NCBI GenBank assembly: GCA_016903675.1
Contig: JADQBA010000017.1
Location: 1-64,000 of the forward strand
Origin: Stigonema ocellatum SAG 48.90 = DSM 106950
Lineage (GTDB): Bacteria; Cyanobacteriota; Cyanobacteriia; Cyanobacteriales; Nostocaceae
Reading direction: 5' to 3'
DNA length: 64,000 nt
Below are positions 33,401 to 42,400 of this stretch, in pieces. The notes beneath the pieces were generated by a model. That model searched no databases. It saw only the letters and a list, made by a program, of their open reading frames with translations, and was not told where the DNA came from. Each line of letters starts with the position of its first letter. The stretch's first letter is position 1. The position numbers were made by a program, and so were the translations under genes.

Positions 33401-33824
33401 GCTAAAGACAAAAGCTGCTGAAGCGCTGCTTGACAAGGGGAAAAAACTTGTTGGTGAGCGTAAGATAAAGGAGGCTATTGCAGCTTACACACAAGCCCAA
33501 AAACTCCAGCCAGAATTTGAAATCTCTGCTTATTCTTGGAACAGCCTATGTTGGCAAGGTAGCCTGCTTGGATATGCAGCTGATGTAATGTATGCCTGTG
33601 AAAAAGCCGTGGTACTTGCTCCTAGTGATAGAAACATTCGAGATAGTCGTGGTCTTGCCAGGGCGCTAACAGGCAATACCAATGGAGCAATTGAGGACTT
33701 TCAGGCGTTCATTGCCCAGACTAAAGATAAAGAGAAAAAATCACAACGGCAACACTGGATTGATGCCCTACGCGCTGGTAAGAAACCGTTTACAGATGAG
33801 GAACTGAAAAAACTAGAAAAGTAG
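30414..33824 (+). CDS. STAND-type AAA_35 ATPase with WD40 repeats and TPR-like tail
   Basis: A 1136-residue protein. The N-terminal domain (about 15-350) is AAA_35-like: TYVRREADNQLYESLKTGNF, then a P-loop NARKTGKSS and Walker B VIFIDEIDSV. A charged coiled coil leads to one membrane helix (about 462-487). Residues about 545-875 carry eight or nine WD40 repeats built on SASFSPDGQRIVTASxDKT with a DISGKLLAQLxGHTG linker. The tail (about 890-1130) has TPR-like repeats (DDAVATFRQALKWNPKL; EDAVAVFQLALKRDPNL). This is the sensor-ATPase layout of STAND proteins, often immune or signalling switches. Two repeats are shortened, and the repeats are nearly identical in DNA, a sign of recent expansion. 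The linked secreted protein is divergent. Confidence 0.85.
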   Translation: MTYKYEFNATLSEKSPTYVRREADNQLYESLKTGNFCYVFNARKTGKSSLRVQVMSRLKKVGVACSIIDISGGNIQQTTLEQWYAGILNNIKKDFNLDVNLRSWIKERNWLSPLDQFREFIESILLRELSEDIVIFIDEIDSVLSLNFPSDDFFAFIRACHNRRVDVPEYNRLTFCLLGVATPSDLIADKKRTPFNIGRAIELTGFTLSEAKVSLIQGLVEKVDHPEAVLKEVLEWTQGQPFLTQKLCNLVIDKAESKQPNIEQIVQKYLIQNWQSQDEPEHLRTIRDRITSNERRAGRMLGIYQQILLTGSVAADDSSEQGKMSLSGLVVKQEGKLKVYNRIYECVFNLGWVEKELAKLRPYAEALKAWIDSGCTDESRLLRGEALNDALGWAANKSLGDRDYQFFAACQELKNREIEKARELEKLEAEINLEAERKKLEAQAKANKILKAANQKAKKQIRLASTILVISLVAAMLAGIWATKTITETRTAVRLERDGVNAIRQFESQEIEPLLLAMQAGQELKELVKDGRPLEKYPADSPQLALQAILDNIHEQNQLKGDSASFSPDGQRIVTASDNDNTPQVWDINGKLLAQLNGHTGKVTSASFSPDGQRIVTASSDKTARVWDISGKLLAQLNGHTGEVWSASFSPDGQRIVTTSENYTPQVWDISGKLLAQLKGNSASFSPDGQRIVTVSYATPLVWDISGKLLAQLIGHTGVVRSASFSPDGQRIVTASFDKTALVWDISGKLLAQLKGHTGEVTSASFSRSGGRIVTASTDKTARVWEVWDISGKQLAQLKGHTGVVRSASFSPDGQRIVTASFDKTARVWDISGKLLAQLNGHTGEVWSASFSPDGQRIVTGSVDQTARVWRVEDLNQLLVRGCKWLNNYLITHPKDLEKLEVCQNKSNIIEAVPFLVKEGEEQAREGNTDDAVATFRQALKWNPKLKLDPETKAKQIAEASKLVEKGKNLLKEGKVEDAVAVFQLALKRDPNLNSELKTKAAEALLDKGKKLVGERKIKEAIAAYTQAQKLQPEFEISAYSWNSLCWQGSLLGYAADVMYACEKAVVLAPSDRNIRDSRGLARALTGNTNGAIEDFQAFIAQTKDKEKKSQRQHWIDALRAGKKPFTDEELKKLEK

Positions 33825-33847
33825 CAATCCCATATCTTGGGATTGCT
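33823..33847 (+). terminator. Hairpin after the WD40 ATPase gene
   Basis: AGCAATCCC pairs with GGGATTGCT across a 7-base loop, overlapping the stop codon region. It is likely a terminator, although only a short T-containing tail follows. Confidence 0.5.
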
Positions 33848-34297
33848 TCACTACGCTGTGGCTTCGTACCCTGCGGGAAGGCGTTCCGCCTACGCAATGA
33901 CAAACACGTTTTTGCACTCATTGGGATCAATACGCTTGGTGTTAAGGCTTTGATCCCCCCTAGCCCACGCCCTTCGGGTTCAGCAGTCGCCTACGGCGGG
34001 AAACCCGCCTGCAGCGCTGCTTCACCAGTCGCCTAGGTCGGGAAACCCTCCTGCAACGCTGGCTCCCCTTAAAAAGGGGGGAAAACAAGCCCCCCTTTCT
34101 TAGGGGGTTTGGGGGGGTCTTCAGGGAGTGACGCTTCTAACAGAACCGTATTGTCATTGGGATGCTCCCTACTTAGATTTTTTCAAAATTAAAATAGGAT
34201 TTCTATAGCATCTCAACTATCACTATCGTATCTCTTGCAGTATTGGAGCAGTTTATGCATGGGGATGGCTCCAAAATCCCAAATCCGTTGACTCTTG
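33848..34297. other. Spacer filled with dispersed repeats
   Basis: No gene. It contains copies of a CAGTCGCCTA...GGGAAACCC repeat (33985-34010 and 34025-34050), also found inverted at 43655-43770, and a GGGGGGAAAACAAGCCCCCC-type hairpin (34074-34105). Confidence 0.5.
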
Positions 34298-34735
34298 TTA
34301 AGGTGTTTTATCCCAACGCCAAGAAGTTATTTGATAAGACAAAGAAATTGGTTTGGGCATAGAGTTAAAATTCTTAGCATTCTCAAGAGGTGTTGCTCTA
34401 CCACTTGGTAGTGTCACAAAGTTTTTCACATTAATTTTGAGAGTTATTTTGTTGGGAAAACGGCAATCAAAGGGACCTATTCTAGAACCTAAAACAGAGC
34501 TATCAAGACCGCGCAGTTTTGTTCCTATGCATTGAACTTGCTCGGAAGAGGTTCTACTAGAACGTAAAGTACTAAATATCTGATTCTTCAACTTTTGAGA
34601 TTGGGGGGACTCTTGAGCCGATGACAAGAATTGATTTAAACTAAAACTATCGCTGGCAAAAGCAGGTAACAAGACATTTGTATTGCTAAATGCAAGCAGA
34701 GTACCACCAATAATTGTAGCGATTTTACTTTTCAT
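34298..34735 (-). CDS. Small secreted protein, module 2
   Basis: A 145-residue protein with a signal peptide (KIATIIGGTLLAFSNTNVLL, cleavage near AFA). The mature part has two cysteines (QCIGTKL and DCRFP) that could form a disulfide, and ends in a strand-rich stretch. Leader and upstream region resemble those of module 1 (29767-30090). It is divergent from the AAA_35-type gene at 34979. The function is unknown. The cysteine pair and the export signal suggest action outside the cytoplasm. Confidence 0.6.
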   Translation of the reverse strand: MKSKIATIIGGTLLAFSNTNVLLPAFASDSFSLNQFLSSAQESPQSQKLKNQIFSTLRSSRTSSEQVQCIGTKLRGLDSSVLGSRIGPFDCRFPNKITLKINVKNFVTLPSGRATPLENAKNFNSMPKPISLSYQITSWRWDKTP

Positions 34736-34761
34736 AAATGACTCCTTTGAATTTATTGTGA

Positions 34762-34870
34762 GAATTGAAATCTGCTTGGTAGTTAAAACTCCACTCTTTC
34801 ATATATTTACAATATTGAATAGAGCTTCGATTGTCAGTAGGGAAAAACAGGATGTTAATTTGGTAAAAAG
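34762..34870. promoter_or_regulatory. Conserved intergenic element, module 2
   Basis: Second copy of the element at 30161-30268, in the same orientation and the same position between divergent genes. Confidence 0.6.
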
Positions 34871-34978
34871 AGATAATTTATATAGCTTTTTCAAAAATTG
34901 TAATAAAAAATACTTAGGCTCGCTCGTTCAAGTCGGAAATTTGATATGATACATAAAAATTACCTACTACTTACAGCC

Positions 34979-36349
34979 ATGAACTCCGAATCAGAACTTT
35001 CCTGGTCAGAAATCCAAAGACTGGCAGATGAAATTGTATTTCAGGCTACTGGAAGTCACCTAAGTGATATAGAGACGAAGGTATTACAGGGGGCAAGTGA
35101 GGGAAAAACTTATGATAAAATTGGCGATGAGTTGGGTTTTTCGGTTAGCTATCTCAATAAAGATGTTGGTAATCCATTATGGAAGAAGCTTTCAGATGGG
35201 TTAGGAGAAGAGGTATCTAAAAAGAATTTTAAGCAAGCTCTGAAGCGTTATAGGGACAAGCGAGCTTCTTTGGGAAATACGATTCCTTTAAGGAAAGTTG
35301 ACAGCTTAGAATTGCCAGGAGGTAGAGTACCACTCTCATCTCCCTTTTATATTAAACGTAACGACGTTGAATCATTGTGTTACGAGACGATACAGCATCC
35401 TGGAGCGCTAATTCGCATTAAAGCACCTCAAGAGATGGGAAAAACATCTTTACTAGAAAGGATTCTGGCTTTTTCAGAAACACAGAATTACCAAATTGTA
35501 AATTTGAGTTTTGAAACTAATAGTAACGTCTTCTCTAACATACACATATTCTTACGATATTTTTGCGCTTGTGTTAGTAAGCAGTTAAGGATACCTAATC
35601 AATTAGATGATTATTGGGATGAAATTTATGGCTGTAATGATAATGCGACAAATTACTTTGAAGAGTATTTACTTCCAGAATGCAGTCATCCATTAGTACT
35701 GGCTTTAGATAAAGTCGATTTCGTTTTTGAACAACCTGAAATTGCCACTGATTTTTGTCGCTTAGTACGAGCATGGCATGACTTAGCAAGGCGGAGTGGT
35801 CATCGCGGTGAAATTTGGAAAAAACTCCGGTTGATAGTGGTACATTCCACAGAGGTTTATAGCTCCCTGGATATTAATTACTCTCCACTACAAGGGGTGG
35901 GACAGATTATTGCTTTAGAAGAGTTTAACCGGGAGCAAATCATTGAGTTAGCACGGCGTTATGAACTAAATTGGGGGGGAACTGAGGTTGAGCAACTCAT
36001 GAATTTGATTGGTGGACATCCTCATCTGGTGCGTTTGGCTCTCCATTATCTTAAAAGTCAAAAAGTTTCTTTGGAGAAACTTTTGCAAATAGCATCGACG
36101 GAAGTTAGTCCATTCCGCGACCATTTGCGACAGCATTTGTGGAATTTACAACAACATCTAGAACTGGCTGATACTTTCCGCACGGTAGTAACGGCGATCG
36201 CTCCTGTGAGGCTAAAATCCCATGAGGCGTTTAAATTACAGAGCATGGGGTTAGTAAAGACACAAGGGGATGATTGGAGTCCGAGTTGCAATTTATACCA
36301 TCAATATTTTTCGTCACAACTAGGAGAAATGCGATCGGAAACACTCTAG
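34979..36349 (+). CDS. HTH/vMAP-like domain fused to AAA_35 ATPase
   Basis: About 456 residues from ATG 34979; an in-frame ATG at 34946 would add 11. The N-terminal 90 residues (LSDIETKVLQGASEGKTYDK, then GFSVSYLNKDVG and LWKKLSDGLGEEV) match the helical effector-associated domain that precedes many cyanobacterial STAND ATPases. The AAA_35 core follows, with SPFYIKRNDVESLCYETI, P-loop APQEMGKTS and Walker B HPLVLALDKVDF, where Asp-Lys replaces the usual Asp-Glu. A winged-helix-like end follows. There are no sensor repeats, so it is shorter than its neighbour at 30414. It probably forms a module with the divergent secreted protein. Confidence 0.75.
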   Translation: MNSESELSWSEIQRLADEIVFQATGSHLSDIETKVLQGASEGKTYDKIGDELGFSVSYLNKDVGNPLWKKLSDGLGEEVSKKNFKQALKRYRDKRASLGNTIPLRKVDSLELPGGRVPLSSPFYIKRNDVESLCYETIQHPGALIRIKAPQEMGKTSLLERILAFSETQNYQIVNLSFETNSNVFSNIHIFLRYFCACVSKQLRIPNQLDDYWDEIYGCNDNATNYFEEYLLPECSHPLVLALDKVDFVFEQPEIATDFCRLVRAWHDLARRSGHRGEIWKKLRLIVVHSTEVYSSLDINYSPLQGVGQIIALEEFNREQIIELARRYELNWGGTEVEQLMNLIGGHPHLVRLALHYLKSQKVSLEKLLQIASTEVSPFRDHLRQHLWNLQQHLELADTFRTVVTAIAPVRLKSHEAFKLQSMGLVKTQGDDWSPSCNLYHQYFSSQLGEMRSETL

Positions 36350-36358
36350 AATGTTATT

Positions 36359-36540
36359 TTACTCTTGACTAAATCTCCTCAATAAATCCTCACGAGATAA
36401 TTGTATCAACAAAGAAGTAAATTCTTCGGGTGGTAATGCTAATAAAGGTTCAATAATTGTTTGTAGGTCGTTATCTAAAGTCAGTAGACCGAAAACTTTT
36501 GCTCGCGCCTTGAAAAACAGATTGAAAATCAGAATACTGT
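36359..36540 (-). pseudogene. C-terminal remnant of a DUF4351/Rpn-type protein
   Basis: On the minus strand, a frame ending at TAA (36359-36361) reads KVFGLLTLDNDLQTIIEPLL followed by PEEFTSLLIQLSREDLLRRF. This is the characteristic DUF4351 tail of cyanobacterial Rpn-like (PD-(D/E)XK) proteins. A stop codon near 36545 cuts it off and no nuclease domain remains. Confidence 0.7.
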
Positions 36541-36861
36541 CTAATTAACTGTATTTTTGAATACATTTTTTCAGATTTTTGGGAAAAAAGATATGATAAG
36601 CAAACCTAATAACTGTACGGTTGCTCCTGATTGAAGACAGAGGAATTAATGCAAGACTAGCGCTGTGACATCCGACCAACAACTGAACTAATTTTTTTGA
36701 TATTTTTGCTATATCCCACATTCCGCACCCACAACTGTCACACCCTGACGAAACGGATGTATTTAGTACATAAGAACTATTTTTCAAGAGAGTTTACTAG
36801 AACTAAATAAGAATTATTATTATTAACTTCAAGGTCAGGGTAATATTAATCTCCAGTCAAT

Positions 36862-36880
36862 AAAAATGATAATCATTATT
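36862..36880. promoter_or_regulatory. Fur-box-like sequence inside the IS
   Basis: AATGATAATCATTATTA resembles the Fur consensus of GATAAT/ATTATC repeats. It sits about 225 bases before the transposase and just ahead of the terminator hairpin. It may be a chance product of AT-rich sequence. Confidence 0.3.
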
Positions 36881-36884
36881 ATAT

Positions 36885-36931
36885 AAGGGGGAAGGGAGAG
36901 GCTGCGATCGCCAGCCTCTCCCTTCCCCCTT
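36885..36931 (+). terminator. 20-bp perfect terminator hairpin in the IS leader
   Basis: AAGGGGGAAGGGAGAGGCTG pairs perfectly with its complement at 36912-36931 across a HIP1-containing loop, followed by TTTTA. Located between the left end and the transposase, it would block transcription coming from outside the IS. Confidence 0.85.
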
Positions 36932-37104
36932 TTTATAATTCGATTAAATATAAAATTTCTTGCATAAATAGTCACGAAAAATGTGAAAATTTAAACTTAT
37001 ATCGTTGTGTGTGGTAACAATGTTCGTGGCTACGTGTCAAAGATATTGAAATTAAGAATATAGACCATTTAGGCATAGTCGCAGGAATAGTAGATGCGAT
37101 TGGG

Positions 37105-38580
37105 TTGGTGGAAATAATTAATGATTTAATAGGGCAAGAGCCAGGAGAAAAAGTAAGTGCCGGGCATGTAGTTAAAGCAATGATTTTAAACGGGTTAGGA
37201 ATGGTTTCTCAACCCTTATACATGTTTCCCAAGTTTTTTGAGAACATCGCTTGCGAGCATTTAATTGGACCAGGAGTCCTAGCCGAATATTTAAATGATG
37301 ATAAACTCGGTAGGGTGATGGATAAATTATTTCTCAAAGGGCTAGATACAATATTTTTAGCCATTAGCTTAGTTGTCGTCAAAATTTTTGAAATATCTTT
37401 AAAAACCTCACATTTAGACTCCTCTTCATTTCATGTACATGGGGAATACAAGTATAGTTTACCCGACGTAATCTTTAAAAGCTCTGGTGATTTGCAATCT
37501 CCAGAGTCATCAGAAATTAAATCACTAGAAGCCATAAATATTACATATGGTTATTCTCGCGACCATAGACCAGATTTGAAACAATTTATCATGCAATTAA
37601 TATGTTCAGGAGACGGGGATATACCAATTTTTCTGAAAACAGCATCAGGAAATCAAGCTGATTCAGCATGTTTTGGAGCAATTGCTGTAGAATATCAAAA
37701 TCAAATAAAAATCGATGGTTTGATGGTTGCAGATTGTGCATTATATACAGAGGAGAATATCAAATTAATGTCTAATATTAAGTGGCTATCTCGTGTACCA
37801 TTAACTATAAAAGAGGCAAAAACATTAGTCACAACTTTACCAGAATCAGAGTTTATTCAAAGTAAAATAGATGGATACTCATATGTTGAAAAAAAAGTCA
37901 CTTATGCAGGAGTAGACCAAAGATGGTTAGTAGTACAAAGTCATCTTAGAAGAAAATCAGACTTAAATAAGTTATCACAAAATATTGAAAAATCCCTCAA
38001 AAGCTCTGAAGCTAAGTTGAAAACATTATCCCAAGAGAGATTTGCATGTTCTGCTGATGCCATGAAGGCGTTATCAAAAATATCGAAACAATTTAAATAT
38101 CATCAAGTAGAAAATATTGAAATAACTGAAAAAGAGTCATCTAAAAAAGATGAAAAGCAAGATAAATATTATCAAATTTATGCGACTGTCTCAAAAAATG
38201 AAAATGCAATTGATATTGAAACCAGAAGTGCTGGGCGTTTCGTTATTGCCACAAATGTTTTAGAGTCAAGTAAGCTAAGCAACGATGACATGATTACTGA
38301 ATACAAAGCCCAGCAATCATGCGAAAGAGGTTTTGGTTTTCTGAAAGATCCTTTATTTTTCGCGGATAGTATTTTCCTTAAAAGTCCAGAAAGAATACAG
38401 GCTTTGGCAATGATTATGGGGTTATGTTTATTAGTTTATACCCTGGCTCAAAGACAACTCAGAGCAGCTTTATGTGCTTCAAAATCAACGGTAAAAAATC
38501 AATTGGGTAAATCCATAAATAATCCCACTTTTAGGTGGATAATGAGCGTGTTTTCAATCCATTCATCTTGTTATGTATGA
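37105..38580 (+). CDS. IS1634-family transposase, start unclear
   Basis: A 491-residue DDE transposase of the family with an N-terminal DUF4277-type region. It contains AGHVVKAMILNGLGMVSQPL, the first catalytic aspartate in HLDSSSFHVHG, the second in GLMVADCALYTEENI and the final acidic region ERGFGFLKDPLFFADSIFLK. GTG 37105 is inside the conserved N-terminus: in-frame coding (KDIEIKNIDHLGIVAGIVDA) continues upstream to about 37026 without an ATG. An ATG at 37020 is in another frame and hits a stop soon. So either a rare start codon is used or the 5' end carries a small frameshift. Confidence 0.85.
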   Translation: MVEIINDLIGQEPGEKVSAGHVVKAMILNGLGMVSQPLYMFPKFFENIACEHLIGPGVLAEYLNDDKLGRVMDKLFLKGLDTIFLAISLVVVKIFEISLKTSHLDSSSFHVHGEYKYSLPDVIFKSSGDLQSPESSEIKSLEAINITYGYSRDHRPDLKQFIMQLICSGDGDIPIFLKTASGNQADSACFGAIAVEYQNQIKIDGLMVADCALYTEENIKLMSNIKWLSRVPLTIKEAKTLVTTLPESEFIQSKIDGYSYVEKKVTYAGVDQRWLVVQSHLRRKSDLNKLSQNIEKSLKSSEAKLKTLSQERFACSADAMKALSKISKQFKYHQVENIEITEKESSKKDEKQDKYYQIYATVSKNENAIDIETRSAGRFVIATNVLESSKLSNDDMITEYKAQQSCERGFGFLKDPLFFADSIFLKSPERIQALAMIMGLCLLVYTLAQRQLRAALCASKSTVKNQLGKSINNPTFRWIMSVFSIHSSCYV

Positions 38581-39001
38581 CCAAGAAACAGATGTTTCTA
38601 ATTTGACTCCAGAGAGAATTTTTATTCTTGAATTCCTCCCAGAAAGTTGTCGTCGTTACTACAATTGCGTGACTTAATTTTTGATTGCTTCTTAATCTTT
38701 TATTTTCTATAAACGGACTACTTCTGTTTCATTAATAGTCCTGATTTATCGTGCTTTTTTATACTCATAAATCTTAAGTAAATAAGTTTATTTTATAGCT
38801 TACTGAAAGCTATATGGAATTAGATTATGAATTTAGTTGTGAGTTGCTTAGATTCCTTATTGCTTCTTATTGAGAATATGATTCGTGCGACTTTTTCCTT
38901 CTCAAATCTCTTTTTTTGTTGTTTGTGTATTCTTTTATTCTGTTTTTATTCCTTTGTTTCCGTAATAACCGATTGTGACAGTTGTGGATGCGGAATGTGG
39001 G

Positions 39002-39134
39002 CTATATAGGAATTTTTCAAAAAAATAAAAGTTTTTACGGTTATTGGCGTGCGTTGTCTGCCAGACAATTTTCATGAGGAGCGGACAACCTCTCTCATGT
39101 ATGGCGTAAACTGGTAGACAACTGGCTGATTTTT
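39002..39134. other. Target site copy and degenerate repeat leader
   Basis: After the CTATAT copy, the sequence contains partial versions of the 55-bp repeat (GTATGGCGTAAACTGGTAGAC near 39099). No gene. Confidence 0.4.
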
Positions 39135-39354
39135 GAGCAAACAGTGCTCCAAGTAGACCGGACAAACGTCGATTGTATGGCAGACACTTGAGCAGACAAC
39201 GCTCCAAGTAAACCGAACAACCACCGACTATATGGCAGACAAGTGAGCAGACAGCGCTCCAAGTAAACCGAACAACCGCCGACTGTATGGCAGACAAGTG
39301 AGCAGATAGCGCTCCAAGTAAACCGGACAACCGCCGACTGTTCGCCGAACAGTC
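39135..39354. repeat. Four 55-bp tandem repeats, candidate iterons
   Basis: Units start at 39135, 39190, 39245 and 39300 and are exactly 55 bases each. The core is GCTCCAAGTAAACCG, then GACTGTATGGCAGACAAGT. Units 2 and 3 are nearly identical; 1 and 4 diverge at the edges. They lie 134 bases beyond the 3' end of the large replication gene, a fitting place for an origin or a partition site. Confidence 0.8.
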
Positions 39355-39487
39355 AAGTAAGCACCTCAAGTCTAATTTCTTCGTTGGTCAACTATCTTCG
39401 GCTCAATAGTGGTTCACATCTAATAAGTTATCGCACCTTCAAAGTGTGTAGAAGCGACTGGTTGTGACATGAGTGCATTAGATCAAT
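39355..39487. other. Spacer between tandem repeats and rep gene
   Basis: No gene or clear terminator. AT-content is moderate. Confidence 0.3.
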
Positions 39488-42400
39488 TCACTCTAAACAA
39501 AACGTCATCAACTCTTGATGCCACGGTTTAGGCAACACTGAAAGTAAGGCAAGAATGATTTTAGCTTGCAGTTTCAAGGGAATTGTTTCTAAAATCCACT
39601 CCCAATACTGATTGTCTAGATGCTTGTGCCAAGAAAATATTTCTCTTAACAATAAAACGTCTGGGTCATCATACTGTGTTAATTCTCCCATTACAGCGCG
39701 GACTATAGAATGAGCTTCTTCTCGTAGCGTACATGACTCATACTCAGAATTATTCCTAGTCGTATAATTCGTATTTAATAGCGATAGGAATATTTTTAAC
39801 CATTGTTTCCAACTACCACAAAATATACTTGCTAATTTAGAGATGTAACCCTGGCTAATGCCAGAAACCGCTTCAACAGCTGACTGGGTAATTTTCTGTC
39901 TCGCCTCCCACAGTTCTTTTACTGCATTCTTCACTTTCCACCAAGATTTTTCATCTGGTGAACCTGCTTCAATAGTAAGATCCGCTGCATTAACACATTC
40001 TACCTCGTTTGACAAGAAGCTAAGGTCATAATCAGCACAGAAATAGAAGTGAACTTGTTGCGTCGGGCGATTGTAGGAACGCAACCGTCCAATAGCTTGT
40101 TTAATCTCTGCCTGCGTCGCCCAATCTACGAATCCCTGGAATTTTTCAGAAATATCCTCTCTTGCAAAATCACAACTGCTTAAAGTTAGGTAAAGTACCT
40201 CTAGGGAACCAATGTTCTGGTAGGGAATGCCAAAAGTAGCTAAGGCACTCACATCTTTGAAATCATTCGACCCTCGACTGTCCCTGAACCAGCCTCCATC
40301 ACCTTCATGACAAAACTTCACAAAGTCCATGAATTTGATGTCGGGGTGACGTACTAAAAACTCCTGTCGGAGTGCATCTACTCTACTTTGACAGAATTCA
40401 CTGCGATTTTTGGAAACTTGTCCCAGTCCTGTGACTTGAATAATTTTCAGATTCTTGCTTGGAGATACCTCTTGCTCTATGGTTAAAATATCTTCTGCAT
40501 CAACATCCATCCACCAAGACAAATACTCAGGGCTGGCTGTAGCATCTAAGTAAATGTTCCATGCAGAAACTTTTGCTATCAGTGCATGTCTTTCATTACG
40601 AGTAGAAATCAGTAACTGACCTTGGTCTATCCGCAAAGCACCCTTGATTTGTCGTCCCCAGACTTGTAGAAATGGCACAAACCAATTAAGAATTATCTCC
40701 TGCTGAATTTTCTGTGTTAGACATAAGCTTGTGTCGCCAAAGCGTTTTCGCAACATCCCTGGTAAATCATTCAGGTTTACCCCATACAAACTGGTTGTGT
40801 TGAGTAGTGATTTCAAGTCGGGGTGTAGAATGGACATTGCTTGAGCAATGATTTCATCCAAATTATCCGGTGCTATGCCCAGCATCTCCCTCACTGCTGC
40901 ATCATTCCACCCGTGGTGAGGTTGCTTTATTTCTCCTGTTAGGCACTGACGCAGCACCATCCAAAGTGGCTGTAACTGGATACTTATTTTGGGATAATGG
41001 ATAGTCAACTGGGCTATCACCCGGTCTAGGTCTAGTAGGCGTGCGGCAACGGAACCAATTGGCTGCACCGTCCGCATTGCTTCATCCCAAAAGTTACCAC
41101 AATTTGACCAATTAAAATTGTTTGTATCTGGGGCGCTGTCGGGATGTGCAACAATGCGATCGCGCTTCAATGTTTCTCGCCTTAAAAAGCGGTGTCCAAA
41201 CCCAGATCCCGAACGGGAACGACACGCTTCCAGTAAATGGCAAGTGCTGCAAACAGGATTTTCTTCACCTTCATCTATCGAAATATTTTTATTCCGTAGC
41301 GCTGCAAAAATGGGGGTGCGATGGCAGTTGCCAGTTGTGTCGGGGAGTTCCCCATTTTTGGGCCATCTCAAATATGGTTTACCGTTTGGAGTATAGTCCC
41401 ACACCATCCCCGAATTGCGAACGTCCAGATAACTGTAATTGCGCTCGACGGTTTCTGTAGTAACATTTCTAGCATGAGATGTAAAGTACCACAGCTTGTC
41501 CACCCCAAAAGCAACGGTCGTGGCAATTCCTGCATCATGGCTTTTGAAGGTTCCAGTGGGGCTAGAGTCTAAGATGTGTTTCCATCCAGCGGCGATCGCT
41601 TCGGTGTAAACCTGCAACCGCTGACCTTTCTTAAACAGGATGTTGGGAGGGGGCGAACAATCACTCTTTCTGGGCAACTTCCCTGGTTTGTACTCAATGG
41701 TCTTGGGAGTTAGATCAGAGTCTAAAGTTTTGGAATCATTTTGTGGTACAGGATCTTTCTTGCCAAAACCATTCTTGGGTCGATATCGTTCTACCATTCG
41801 CCGGAACCACAGCTTGAGGTTGTAAAGCATTCCCCACTCTCGATCATCAGAAGCTAGCTGCTTCTGGATTGATTCTGGACACAGTGCAAAGAAATCCTCT
41901 GGTGTGATGTTTTCGTCATTCCAAGCTACAATGACCCGATACCCACCTTTACGACACTGTTGAATACTTGTTGCATAGTGGCGAATTAAATCCAGGTTTT
42001 CCGTGGAGTCTTTTAGGGGTCGTAACTCAATCAGCTTATCCCCAGTTAGGTGGAACGAACCTTGTTTGAGTAGTTGGCTAATTAGGCTGTGAGTATGGCA
42101 TCGGGTAAAATAAGCAGCACTTGTGATCAGTTTAATTTCATTTTGACGACCTGCTGCTAATAATTCGTCTATGTCCAGGTGTTCTTTGCTGTCCAGGTGT
42201 CCCCAGTCACCCACGGTAAGCTGATAGCCCCACTTACGGCAACGTTGGAGAGTTTCTTGGTTGGCTGTGGCAATATGGGGATTGGCTGCTGCCCCCGCAT
42301 CGGGCATTAACCTAATTTCTTGAGGACGCAATCGCTTCAGGTAATTTTTCAGGGTTTTCTCTCCGTATCGCGCAGCACTCGCTGTGCCGATGACGGCTAT

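Larger units (their letters stand above)
36715..39001 (+). mobile_element. IS1634-type insertion sequence with 6-bp target duplication
   Basis: Terminal inverted repeats are CCCACATTCCGCA(C/T)CC and about 13 more bases at both ends (36715-36743 and 38973-39001). The element is flanked by perfect CTATAT copies at 36709-36714 and 39002-39007. The 2287-bp element contains one transposase, a strong hairpin terminator upstream of it and a Fur-box-like word. Intact ends and duplication indicate a recent insertion. Confidence 0.85.

Noticed and set aside
36862..36880. Firm call of a Fur-regulated transposase
   Set aside because: The match is partial and lies in AT-rich sequence upstream of a strong terminator, so regulation of the transposase from here is doubtful; kept only as a weak site.
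39135..39354. CRISPR array
   Set aside because: The 55-bp units are contiguous with no variable spacers, and no cas genes are present.
38935..39369. 144-residue minus-strand frame across the tandem repeats
   Set aside because: Open only because 55 plus 55 plus 55 keeps phase with few stops; cysteine/leucine-rich repeat translation without a family.
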